Shown here: piece after piece, positions 1 to 8,254 of the stretch
Position numbering within the stretch: position 1 is the stretch's first letter
How the letters are laid out: every line of letters begins with the position of its first letter
Assembly: GCA_963696075.1 (NCBI GenBank)
Contig: CAVOJD010000006.1
Location: 930,001 to 994,000, forward strand
Source of the DNA: CAJQQK01 sp963696075
Lineage (GTDB): Bacteria > Pseudomonadota > Alphaproteobacteria > Rhizobiales > Hyphomicrobiaceae
Direction of reading: 5' to 3'
DNA: 64,000 nt
Program-made: the position numbers and the translations under genes
The notes under the pieces: model-generated
The model's input: the letters and a program-made list of their open reading frames with translations, nothing else
The model's database searches: none
What the model was told of the DNA's origin: nothing

Positions 1-431
1 GCAATATCGGTGATGCGGAACTGATTGTCCCGGCCCTTTTTCAATTTGAAGGTAACGGGCGCACCAGGCTTGACGGCTGACAGGTCGACGCGCCGCGTGA
101 CCGGCAGGTCCATCGTCATCGCGGGCCAACCGAGGGCCGGCACGGGTTCGTGGGTGATGTTGACGTTACCGCCATCGGTGTCGATCGAATTGACCTTGCC
201 CTTGACCTCGGCCTCCGTGGCATTCCCCGCCGCTTCCATCTTCATCGAGCCATGGTCCATTGTCTTGGAGCCGTGGTCCATCGTCTTCGATCCGTGGTCC
301 ATCGTCTTGGAGCCATGGTCCATCTTCATCTTGTCCTGGGCCAGAGCCGGCGTCAGCCCGATCGTGCCGAACGCAACAAAAGCGGCGGCAATGCCTGCAA
401 TTTTACGGCCTGCATATTTAATCTGCGTCAT
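1..431 (-). CDS. cusF: CusF-like periplasmic copper-binding protein (3' end outside window)
   Basis: Small exported metal-binding protein, last gene of the copper efflux operon, probably delivering Cu(I)/Ag(I) to the CusBA pump. The N-terminus (MTQIKYAGRKIAG, then a hydrophobic core ending PALA-Q) is a Sec signal peptide cleaved near residue 31. Residues 37-62 are a tandem MDHGSKT repeat, rich in Met and His. The following part, with GWPAMTMDLPV and ending PVTFKLKKGRDNQFRITDI at the window edge, matches the CusF beta-barrel fold, whose Trp and Met residues bind Cu(I). The ATG at 431 is preferred over the ATG at 440 because GGAG lies 9 nt upstream of 431 and directly abuts 440. The gene lies 85 nt downstream of cusA. 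The repeat linker is unusual for the family. The C-terminus is cut by the window. Confidence 0.85.
   Translation of the reverse strand, partial: MTQIKYAGRKIAGIAAAFVAFGTIGLTPALAQDKMKMDHGSKTMDHGSKTMDHGSKTMDHGSMKMEAAGNATEAEVKGKVNSIDTDGGNVNITHEPVPALGWPAMTMDLPVTRRVDLSAVKPGAPVTFKLKKGRDNQFRITDI
246..323 (-). repeat. Tandem 21-bp repeat encoding MDHGSKT
   Basis: Three full 21-bp units (303-323, 282-302, 261-281) and a partial fourth (246-260) encode MDHGSKT x3 then MDHGS. The units differ at a few third-codon positions (CAT/CAC, GGC/GGA, TCC/TCG), so the peptide is conserved more than the DNA. Each unit supplies one Met and one His as potential copper ligands. The repeat sits between the signal peptide and the CusF fold. 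Confidence 0.9.
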
Positions 432-515
432 CTCATTCATCTCCGTTCATTCTGGCGCGACCCGTTATCGCAAGGGGGACGCACTGGGTGGTTCGGGCGC
501 TCGAATGCGAGCCCT

Positions 516-3500
516 CTATTCGGCCGGTTGAAGGGCCAAATTCTTTTGTCCGGCATCGGGATCGGCGGACGATCTTGTCGGGGCGAAGCGGCGGCTTTCC
601 CACACGAAGTAGATCACCGGAATGACGATCAACGTCAGAACCGTCGTCGACGCCATGCCGCCGACCATCGGCAGCGCAATCCGGCGCATCACGTCAGAGC
701 CGAGGCCATCGGTGAAGAAAATCGGCATAAGGCCCGCGATGATGACGCCAACCGTCATCAACTTCGGGCGCACGCGCTGTACGGCGCCGGCAACAATCGC
801 GTCGAAGAGATCCTGGCGAGACCGCGGCGGGTGCTCGCGGACCTGCTGGTCGATGTAGAGCAGCATCACCACCGCCGTCTCAACTGCGATCCCGCCAAGT
901 GCGATGAAGCCGACGGCGACCGCGACCGACATGTTGTAGTCTGCAAGGTAGACCGCCCATAACCCGCCGATCAGACCGAACGGCAGCGACGTCATGATCA
1001 TCGCGGTCCGGTCGAAACGGCCGAAGTGCAGCATCAGCAGGACGAAGATGATCAGCACCGCCGTCGGGATCGCGATCGCAAGTCGCTCGCGCGCTTCAAT
1101 CATCTGTTCGAACTGGCCGGACCATGTGATCGCATAGCCGGCGGGCAGGTCGACCGTCTCACGCACGACCTTCGAAGCCTCCGCGACGTAGGTGCCGATG
1201 TCGCGCCCCGCAATGTCGACGAAAACCCATCCCGTCAGGCGCGCGTTCTCCGACCGCAGCATCGGCGGTCCGTCGGTAACCTCGATCACGGCCAATTCGC
1301 CGAGCGGGATATGCTGGCCCGCAGGCGTCGGGATCAAGACCTCCGTCAGTTGCTCCGGCGTCTCGCGGAACGGACGGTCATAGCGCAACATGATATTGTA
1401 GCGCTCCCGCCCTTGAACACTTTCCGCAAGCTTCATCCCCCCGATTGCTGTCTGGATGACGGATTGGAACGCGGCGAGATCGATGTTCCGCCGCGCAAGT
1501 TCGCGCCGGTCGGGACGGATCTCGAGGTATTTGCCGCCAACGACCCGGTCGGCAAACACAGAGCGCGTGCCGGGTATATCCTTGACGGCTCCTTCCAGTT
1601 GCAGCGCGACGCGCTCGATCGTCTTGAGATCGTTCCCGGAGATCTTGATGCCGATCGGCGTGCGAATGCCGGTCGAGATCATGTCCATGCGGATCTTGAT
1701 CGGATAGCCCCACGAATTGACGAGGCCCGGCAGCTTCGTGCGCTGGTCGAGTTCCTTGACGAGATCCTGAACGGTCATCCCCTCGCGCCACTGATCCTTC
1801 GGCTTGAGCCGCACCCAGGTCTCAATCATCGAGATGGGCGCTGGGTCCGTCGCCGTGTCGGCGCGGCCGACTTTGCCGAACACGCGCTCGACTTCTGGCA
1901 CCGTCTTGATCAACCGGTTGGTCTGGGCCAGCACTTCCTTCGCCTTGCTGATCGAGACGCCCGGCAGTGTCGTTGGCATGTAGAGGAGTTCGCCTTCGTA
2001 GAGCGCGGGCATGAACTCCGAGCCGATCTTGGAGAACGGGATCGCAACCGAGGCAATCGCGACAAGCGTGAGCGCGATGGTGAGCCACCTGAACCTGAGC
2101 GCCGCCCAGATGATTGGCCGGTATAGCTTCACGAAGAGCCAGTTGAGCGGGTTCTCCATCTCTCGCCGGATGCGCCCGCGAATGAGCCACAGCATGAGCA
2201 CAGGCACGACCGTGACGGATAGCACGGCGGCAAATGCCATCGCATAGGTCTTGGTGTAGGCGAGTGGCGCAAACAGCTTGAACGACTGCCCGGTCAACGC
2301 AAAGACGGGCAGGAACGACACCGTGATGATCAGCAGCGAAAAGAACAGGCCCGGTCCGACTTCCTTTGCCGCAAGCACGACCGCGTCGCGGCGCGCCGCC
2401 GGCGTCGCCTTGTCGTCCATCTCCGAGAGTTTCCGGTGCGCATTCTCGACCATCACGATCGAGGCATCGACCATCGCGCCGATCGCAATCGCAATTCCGC
2501 CAAGCGACATGATGTTCGCCGTAATGCCCTGCTGCGCCATGATGATGAAGGCGCCAAGTATGCCAAGCGGCAGCGTAATGATCGCAACGAACGCTGAGCG
2601 CGCGTGAAGCAGAAAGATCAGGCAGACGAAAGCAACAACCAGTGCTTCCTCGATGAGCTTGTGCTCAAGGTATTCGACAGCCCCCTCGATGAGCGGAGCC
2701 CGGTCGTAGACCGTGACGACCTCGACACCCTCGGGCAGGCCCTGCCTGACGTCCTCGAGCTTCTTCTTGATCCCCTCGATCACGGTCAGCGCGTTCGCGC
2801 CCGATCGCATCACGACGATGCCGCCGACGACCTCGCCCTCTCCGTTGAGTTCAACGACACCGCGGCGCAGCTCTGGCCCCTCGACAAGACGCGCGACATC
2901 GACAAGCTTGACGGGCGTCCCGTTGTCGGAAAAGACGACGACCTCTTCAAGCTGTTGCAGGTTCTGGATGTAGCCGGTCGAGCGGACGATGAGTTCTGTT
3001 TCCGCCTGCTCGATGACGCGCCCGCCAACCTCGCCACTTGCCGCCTTGACCGCGGAGATGATCCGCGAGATCGGGACGTCGTAGGCGCGCAGGCGGTTGG
3101 GATCGACGAGAACCTGGTATTCCTTGACGAAGCCGCCGACGGAGGCGACCTCGGAAACGCCCGGCACCGTGGCGAGTTCGAATTTGACGAACCAGTCCTG
3201 AAGCGAGCGCAGTTCGGACAGGTCACGTTTTCCCGTCCGGTCGATCAAGCCGTACTGGAACACCCAGCCGACCCCTGTGGCATCGGGGCCAATGCGCGGG
3301 CTGGCCGTGTCGGGCAGGCTGGCGCCAACGGTCGAAAGCGCTTCGACAACCCGCGCCCTTGCCCAGTACTGGTCAATGCCGTCCTGGAAGATGACATAGA
3401 CGAAGCTCGTCCCGAACATCGAAAAGCCGCGCACAGCTTTCGCCTTCGGCAGTCCCAGCATCGCCGTCGACAGCGGATAGGTGACGAGATCCTCGACGAT

Positions 3501-3755
3501 CTGCGGGGACTGCCCGGCAAACTCCGTGCGGATGATGACTTGCGTGTCGGTAAGGTCGGGGATCGCATCAAGCGGTGTCTGCTTGAGTGACAACCAGCCC
3601 GCGATGATCAGTGCAACAGCGCCGATGATCACCAACAGCTGATTGCGCACCGACCAGTCGATGACAGCCGCCACGCTCGACTTGGTCGGGTCATGGCCGG
3701 CGATGTCATGGGCCGCCGCGCCTGGATCATCCCGCGACGAGGGATCAGTGGTCAC
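516..3755 (-). CDS. cusA: CusA-type heavy-metal efflux RND permease
   Basis: Inner-membrane proton-driven Cu(I)/Ag(I) exporter of the HME-RND family, about 1079 aa, a normal length. Numbering from the longer start (GTG 3776), the first membrane helix is near residues 47-63. The charged transmembrane motif GAMVDASIVMVENAH near 432-447 carries the proton-relay Asp. Methionines equivalent to the E. coli Cu-binding triad are present: SEFMPALYEG near 590, PISMIETW near 650 and IRMDMISTGIRTP near 697. I chose the GTG at 3755, which overlaps the cusB stop by 11 nt and has CGGGGG about 6 nt upstream. The alternative GTG at 3776 has no visible ribosome binding site. The overlap implies translational coupling to cusB. 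Copper or silver is the most likely substrate, since the Met triad argues against a Zn/Co pump. Confidence 0.95.
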   Translation of the reverse strand: MTTDPSSRDDPGAAAHDIAGHDPTKSSVAAVIDWSVRNQLLVIIGAVALIIAGWLSLKQTPLDAIPDLTDTQVIIRTEFAGQSPQIVEDLVTYPLSTAMLGLPKAKAVRGFSMFGTSFVYVIFQDGIDQYWARARVVEALSTVGASLPDTASPRIGPDATGVGWVFQYGLIDRTGKRDLSELRSLQDWFVKFELATVPGVSEVASVGGFVKEYQVLVDPNRLRAYDVPISRIISAVKAASGEVGGRVIEQAETELIVRSTGYIQNLQQLEEVVVFSDNGTPVKLVDVARLVEGPELRRGVVELNGEGEVVGGIVVMRSGANALTVIEGIKKKLEDVRQGLPEGVEVVTVYDRAPLIEGAVEYLEHKLIEEALVVAFVCLIFLLHARSAFVAIITLPLGILGAFIIMAQQGITANIMSLGGIAIAIGAMVDASIVMVENAHRKLSEMDDKATPAARRDAVVLAAKEVGPGLFFSLLIITVSFLPVFALTGQSFKLFAPLAYTKTYAMAFAAVLSVTVVPVLMLWLIRGRIRREMENPLNWLFVKLYRPIIWAALRFRWLTIALTLVAIASVAIPFSKIGSEFMPALYEGELLYMPTTLPGVSISKAKEVLAQTNRLIKTVPEVERVFGKVGRADTATDPAPISMIETWVRLKPKDQWREGMTVQDLVKELDQRTKLPGLVNSWGYPIKIRMDMISTGIRTPIGIKISGNDLKTIERVALQLEGAVKDIPGTRSVFADRVVGGKYLEIRPDRRELARRNIDLAAFQSVIQTAIGGMKLAESVQGRERYNIMLRYDRPFRETPEQLTEVLIPTPAGQHIPLGELAVIEVTDGPPMLRSENARLTGWVFVDIAGRDIGTYVAEASKVVRETVDLPAGYAITWSGQFEQMIEARERLAIAIPTAVLIIFVLLMLHFGRFDRTAMIMTSLPFGLIGGLWAVYLADYNMSVAVAVGFIALGGIAVETAVVMLLYIDQQVREHPPRSRQDLFDAIVAGAVQRVRPKLMTVGVIIAGLMPIFFTDGLGSDVMRRIALPMVGGMASTTVLTLIVIPVIYFVWESRRFAPTRSSADPDAGQKNLALQPAE

Positions 3756-5583
3756 GGTGCGCCCCCGTCCCGGCACTCGCGGCAGCCGGTTGCGCGGCCC
3801 TGTCGCCAGCCGCAGAGCCAGCGTTGGCTTCAGCCTCGGTGGCCGCGTCCGGCGCGGGCGGATAGGCGATCAATTCGCCATCACCGCGTCGAAACGGGTT
3901 GAACGGCTTGCCGCCGACCTGGAACCAGATCCGTTCCGACTTCGGATCGCGGAATACGGCAAGCTTCTTTTCTTTGTAGTGTTCTGGTGCAGCCTTCAGA
4001 ACCCAACTGCGCAGCGACTCGTTGAGGACGGCAAGCCCGGTTTGAATCTCTGTTTCCGTGCGCGCCGCCTGCAATTTCCGAAGTGCTGCGACGGCATCGC
4101 CGAGCACAAACGCGAGCTGGGTTTCCTTGTAGCGCGGCCACAAGAGATCCTTGATCGAGATCGCAGGGTCGAGCTGCTTCGGCTCGATGTCATAACCATC
4201 GATAATCGCTTCATGGACATAGAGCGATGCATCGATGAGGTGGTCGATCATCGCGAATTCGTTTTTGGACAGCTTCAGCAGCGACAACGGAACCTGGAGC
4301 CGTTGCAGCTTGCGAAACGACTCGCGAAGCGCGCTTTCTGAATCGATCAGGAACTGCCCCGACACCACCACGTCCTCTCCATCGAGGACGCCCTTCTTGA
4401 TTTCCGTTCGTCCATCCGAAACGAGGCCCGTCTCGATCAGGCGCGGCTCGAACCGGCCTTCGCCGAGCGAGACGACCACATAGCGACCGGCGCCACTGCG
4501 CAAAATGGCCTCGGACGGCACCGCAACCCGCCGCTCCAAGCCGACCTCAAACGTGACATCCGCATAGCTTCCGGGCCGGATCAGTCCGTCCGGATTGGCA
4601 AGGATCAGCCGCACCTGTCCGGTTCGCGTCTTGGTGTCGACCGTTGGATAGACGTAGTCGACGACGGCATTGACCTGACGGCCGGGCAGGTTGGGGAATG
4701 TGATGAGGGCAGGCGTGTCGGTCGCAATGAAGCCGAGGTCTTTCTCCGAAACGCCGACCTTCAACCAGACGTCCGAGTAGTCCTGAATCCGGGCAAGCAG
4801 CATCCCGCGCTTGACGTAGCTGCCTTCGCGCAGGTTGAGTTCCGAAAGTGTCCCGTCCTGCTCGGCATAGAAGGGGACGCGCTCGAGTGGCTCGTTGCTG
4901 GCCTTGATCTGATCCATCGCCTGGGACTGAACGCCATAGGAGCGCAACTGGCCTTCGCCGCGACCGATCAGTGAGCCGGTGCCCCGCGACCGCTGAAAGT
5001 CGCCTTGAGAGATGATCAATTGTGGCGAGTAGAGCTTGAAGAGCGGGTCGCCCTTCTTCACCGCATCGCCAACCGCGGTCACCTTGAGTTCCTCGACCCA
5101 GCCCTCGACGCGGGCTGTAATATCCGTCTGGCGGCGTTCATTGGGATGGACGATGCCATAACTCCTGATCGCGCGGCCAAAGCTCGATTGCTCCGCCTTG
5201 CCAAGGCGCACACCCATGTTCTGGATCGTCTCGGAGGCAATCGTGATGACCGGCCGCGCTTCGGCGGACGCCGCTTTCGGGTCGCTGCCGCCGGTCTCGA
5301 GCTTGACCAGGTCCATGCCGCAGATCGGGCAGGCGCCCATCGCGTCCGCGATGTAGTGGGGATGCATCGGGCAGGTGTAGCGCACGGGCGAAGGGTCGGG
5401 CGATGCCTTCGCTTCACCCGCGTGCGCCGCGTCGGCCATGACCAACGTGACGCTAGAGGGCGATGCAACCTGTTTCCCTGGCAGCGTTGTCAGCAGGCCC
5501 ATGAGCGGCTGGCCGACAAGGAGAACGGGCGCAAGAGCGATGACTGCCGCGCGGCGGCGCGGGCCATGACAACGGCTGCACAT
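3745..5583 (-). CDS. cusB: CusB-like RND adaptor with N-terminal heavy-metal-binding domain
   Basis: Periplasmic membrane-fusion protein linking CusA to an outer-membrane channel, about 612 aa. The ATG at 5583 has GAGAGGA 6 nt upstream, so the longer reading frame back to 5655 is rejected. A signal or anchor segment covers residues 12-32. A heavy-metal-binding domain follows at 69-92 (YTCPMHPHYIADAMGACPIC). The hairpin, lipoyl and beta-barrel regions come next. The protein continues about 150 residues past the usual end of a CusB (from about FRKLQRLQVPLSLLKL) with a helical, uncharacterised extension containing AAPEHYKEKKLAVFRDP. No CusC-type channel gene is adjacent, so the outer-membrane partner must be encoded elsewhere. 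Confidence 0.93.
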   Translation of the reverse strand: MCSRCHGPRRRAAVIALAPVLLVGQPLMGLLTTLPGKQVASPSSVTLVMADAAHAGEAKASPDPSPVRYTCPMHPHYIADAMGACPICGMDLVKLETGGSDPKAASAEARPVITIASETIQNMGVRLGKAEQSSFGRAIRSYGIVHPNERRQTDITARVEGWVEELKVTAVGDAVKKGDPLFKLYSPQLIISQGDFQRSRGTGSLIGRGEGQLRSYGVQSQAMDQIKASNEPLERVPFYAEQDGTLSELNLREGSYVKRGMLLARIQDYSDVWLKVGVSEKDLGFIATDTPALITFPNLPGRQVNAVVDYVYPTVDTKTRTGQVRLILANPDGLIRPGSYADVTFEVGLERRVAVPSEAILRSGAGRYVVVSLGEGRFEPRLIETGLVSDGRTEIKKGVLDGEDVVVSGQFLIDSESALRESFRKLQRLQVPLSLLKLSKNEFAMIDHLIDASLYVHEAIIDGYDIEPKQLDPAISIKDLLWPRYKETQLAFVLGDAVAALRKLQAARTETEIQTGLAVLNESLRSWVLKAAPEHYKEKKLAVFRDPKSERIWFQVGGKPFNPFRRGDGELIAYPPAPDAATEAEANAGSAAGDRAAQPAAASAGTGAHRDH

Positions 5584-5728
5584 GGTGCATCCTCTCGATG
5601 ATCGTGTTTCGTGATCTGCGGTTCGTGATCTGCGTTCTGGCGCAACGCCCGCCATAACAGGCGCGACGTCGCGGGCATACAGCGACCTGATCCCGCGGAG
5701 AGCGGGCGGCGCTGCTGCAGGCGCGTTG

Positions 5729-6247
5729 CTAGATCCGGAACCGGTGTGCGAGCGAGAGAGGTTTCGAGGACCGGTCTCGGTGCCCTGATGTGTCAGGTGG
5801 CCGTGGTCGAGGATCTGTCAGATCACCGCGACGCGAACTCGTCCCAAGCGCCGCCCCGCCAGCAGCCCGGTCGACGCGCAGATGCTGCCAAAGAAACGCC
5901 TGATCGCGTTGCCGCAAACGACCGGCCTGGACGACATCCTTGTCCAGGCAAACCTTGCAATGAACCGGCGCCAGCGAAATCGGGCAGTGCGATCCGGCCG
6001 TCGCCATGGGGCCGGCATCATGATGCCGGTTCGATGACTGAGATGGCGCGCGCTGCTGATGTTGATCTTGATGCTGATGACGCGCGTGGCTATGCTCGCC
6101 GGCAGTGTTCGCCGGGACACCGGCGGTATGCTGATCATAGGCGTGGGCATCAACCGGGTGTGCAGCTTGCGCCGGCGCAACCGTCATCATCAGGACCGCG
6201 GCGAGCGCAAGTCCCAGTCGGATGATGATATGTCGCGATGAACCCAT
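5729..6247 (-). CDS. His-rich exported protein, first gene of copper operon
   Basis: I do not recognise a named family. The N-terminus MGSSRHIIIRLGLALAAVLM followed by PAQA-A is a clear signal peptide. The mature start is rich in histidine (DAHAYDQHTAG, EHSHARHQHQDQHQQ), followed by HCPISLAPVHCKVC, a Cys/His cluster that could bind metal. The C-terminal third is Arg/Gly-rich and low in hydrophobics, and may be out of frame relative to an ancestral protein. It begins 43 nt downstream of the -10 of a MerR-type promoter, with AGGA just before the ATG, and cusB follows 145 nt later. A role in periplasmic copper binding is inferred from composition and position only. Confidence 0.65.
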   Translation of the reverse strand: MGSSRHIIIRLGLALAAVLMMTVAPAQAAHPVDAHAYDQHTAGVPANTAGEHSHARHQHQDQHQQRAPSQSSNRHHDAGPMATAGSHCPISLAPVHCKVCLDKDVVQAGRLRQRDQAFLWQHLRVDRAAGGAALGTSSRRGDLTDPRPRPPDTSGHRDRSSKPLSLAHRFRI

Positions 6248-6289
6248 GATCCTCAGCGTATGATTCGCACTAATCAGATATCAGCGACC

Positions 6290-6320
6290 TAAATAAGGGT
6301 TCCAGCTACTGACAGGTCAA
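6290..6320 (-). promoter_or_regulatory. MerR/CueR-type promoter of the cus operon
   Basis: Read on the minus strand: -35 TTGACC (6320-6315), a 19-bp spacer (6314-6296) and -10 TATTTA (6295-6290). The spacer contains the imperfect dyad TCAGTAGCTGGAA. The over-long 19-bp spacing with a central dyad is the hallmark of promoters activated by MerR-family metal sensors. A second promoter of the same design lies at 39053-39083, before the copper ATPase gene that is followed by cueR. Control by that CueR is inferred. Confidence 0.75.
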
Positions 6321-6355
6321 GCCCTATATTCGACGTACAGCAAACTGACCGTGCC

Positions 6356-6655
6356 GTGGTCGTTTGCACGCCAACCGGCATCCTCCTGTCTTCATATGCC
6401 GCCGTCCTTATCGGCTTGACATTGAACGCCGGCGCCTATTTGACCGAAATCCAGCGCGCCGCCGGTCCGCAGAATGCGATCGTCTCGAGTGACTGCGGCG
6501 TCTTCCTGCTGCCCCCGCCCGACGAAGGGTTGCGTGAGTTTGCGTTGCTCCTGGAAAGCTGTGGCCTGACGCAGGACGACCTTAAGACCTTGATGCAGAC
6601 CAATCCGGCCAAACTGTTCAAGGTGCCCCCAACCGACGGGCCGACACCAACCTGA
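6356..6655 (+). pseudogene. 3' remnant of an amidohydrolase-like (DUF6282-type) gene
   Basis: The 99-residue frame resembles only the last part of TIM-barrel metal hydrolases. It contains AGAYLTEIQRAAGP, then the metal-ligand-type strand AIVSSDCGVFLLPPPDEGLR, then a C-terminal LTQDDLKTLMQTNPAKLFKV. Such proteins normally have a further 150-200 N-terminal residues including the metal-binding histidines. None can be found upstream, where the cus promoter region lies instead. The frame is open only back to a stop at 6290. It is probably a truncated gene left at a rearrangement junction. A short functional protein cannot be excluded, as a GTG start is possible at 6356. The family assignment is by eye. 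Confidence 0.55.
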
Positions 6656-6680
6656 CGCCAAGCCGAAGCGGAGAGAGAAG

Positions 6681-8117
6681 ATGGCAGACTTTGACTTGAT
6701 CATAAGCGGCGGGACCGTGGTGACGGCGGCTGATACGTTCCAATCGGATATCGCCATCCGCGACGGTCGCATCGCAGCCCTCGGCACGGACCTGGGCTCG
6801 GCTGACGAGGTCTTCGATGCCGCCGGCAGGCTGGTGTTGCCCGGCGGCATCGACAGCCATGTCCATATCGCCCAACCGAGCGGCGAAGACATCGTCATGG
6901 CTGATGATTTCGAAAGCGCGACCCGCTCGGCAGCTTTCGGCGGGAACACACTGGTGATGCCCTTCTGCCTCCAGGAGAAAGGCCACGGCCTTCGCGATGC
7001 CCTGACGAAATATCATGCCCTTGCCGAAGGCCAGTGCCACATCGACGTCAGCTTTCACATGATCATTTCCGATCCCACCGCCTCCGTGCTCGGCCAGGAG
7101 CTGCCGGCACTTGTCGGTGACGGTTACACCTCGTTCAAGGTGTTCATGACCTATGACGGCCTCGCCCTTGCGGACAAGGAACTGCTGGAGGTTTTCGCGT
7201 GTGCCCGCGACACCGGCGCAATGGTGATGGTGCACGCGGAAAACTACGATGCGATCCGCTATCTGACCGAGCAACTGGAGCAGGCCGGCAAGACAGCCCC
7301 CCAATATCATGCAACATCGCGACCGATTGCCGTTGAGCGCGAGGCAACGCATCGTGCCATTTCGCTTGCCGAGATCATCGACGTGCCCGTGATGATCGTT
7401 CATGTCTCCAACCGTGACGCAATGGAACAGATCCGCTGGGCGCGCAGCCGCGGCCTGAAGGTCTACGGCGAGACCTGCCCGCAATACCTGATGCTCACCG
7501 AGCGCGATCTCGAAGGCCTCAACATGGAGGGGGCCAAATACGTCTGCAGCCCGCCGCCGCGTGACGAAGCCAGTCAGGCCGCCTGCTGGGAGGGGCTAGA
7601 GACCGGCGCTTTCGATGTGTTTTCATCAGATCATTGCCCGTTCCGCTATGAGGGCACGGACGGCAAGCAGATCCCGAAGGGCCGCACCAGTTTCCGATGG
7701 GTTCCAAACGGCATACCGGGCGTTGAAACCCGCCTGCCGATTCTGTTCTCGGAGGGCGTCTCGAAAGGCCGCATCGACCTCAACAAGTTCGTCGCCCTCA
7801 CGTCGACGAACCACGCGAAAATGTACGGGCTTCACCCGCGCAAAGGCACGATCGCGATTGGCTCTGATGCCGACCTTGCAATCTGGGAGCCGGAAAAGCG
7901 CATGACGATAACCCAGTCGGTCATGCATGGCGGCGCGGACTACACGCCCTATGAAGGCCTCGAAGTGACGGGTTGGCCAACGTCGACGATTGTCCGCGGC
8001 CGGTTCGTCGTGCGCGATGGTGAACTCGTCGGCAGTCTTGGCCATGGGCAATATCAGCCGCGCGATCTGTCCCCCTATGCGCGTCCCGCCCCGGCGCGCG
8101 CATCGCCCGCAGTTTGA
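6681..8117 (+). CDS. hydA: D-hydantoinase / dihydropyrimidinase
   Basis: Cyclic-amide hydrolase opening hydantoin or dihydropyrimidine rings to N-carbamoyl amino acids, cytoplasmic, 478 aa (usual length). The binuclear zinc site is complete: HVH at 60-62 in GGIDSHVHI, the lysine to be carboxylated at 153 (TSFKVFMTYDG), His185 (MVHAEN), His241 (VHVSNRD) and Asp317 (FSSDHCPF). The ATG at 6681 follows GGAGAG. It is the first gene of a run with two HyuA/HyuB pairs, which suggests a cyclic ureide or imide pathway. The substrate (hydantoin, dihydrouracil or another cyclic imide) cannot be read from the sequence. Confidence 0.93.
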   Translation: MADFDLIISGGTVVTAADTFQSDIAIRDGRIAALGTDLGSADEVFDAAGRLVLPGGIDSHVHIAQPSGEDIVMADDFESATRSAAFGGNTLVMPFCLQEKGHGLRDALTKYHALAEGQCHIDVSFHMIISDPTASVLGQELPALVGDGYTSFKVFMTYDGLALADKELLEVFACARDTGAMVMVHAENYDAIRYLTEQLEQAGKTAPQYHATSRPIAVEREATHRAISLAEIIDVPVMIVHVSNRDAMEQIRWARSRGLKVYGETCPQYLMLTERDLEGLNMEGAKYVCSPPPRDEASQAACWEGLETGAFDVFSSDHCPFRYEGTDGKQIPKGRTSFRWVPNGIPGVETRLPILFSEGVSKGRIDLNKFVALTSTNHAKMYGLHPRKGTIAIGSDADLAIWEPEKRMTITQSVMHGGADYTPYEGLEVTGWPTSTIVRGRFVVRDGELVGSLGHGQYQPRDLSPYARPAPARASPAV

Positions 8118-8254
8118 AGGCGCAGCCGTCAATTGAGCCGCCTCTATCGGTGCCCCCGGAAACTGTTTGACCGTTGGAGAGATCATTGACTTGTGGGACA
8201 GCCCGGCCATGGTTGTGAAAAAGTGTCCTCCCCGCAAGCATATGGTCCCCGGCA

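Noticed and set aside
5818..6180. Alternative minus-strand frame overlapping the His-rich protein gene
   Set aside because: No signal peptide and Arg-rich throughout; the 6247 frame has the signal peptide and the promoter.
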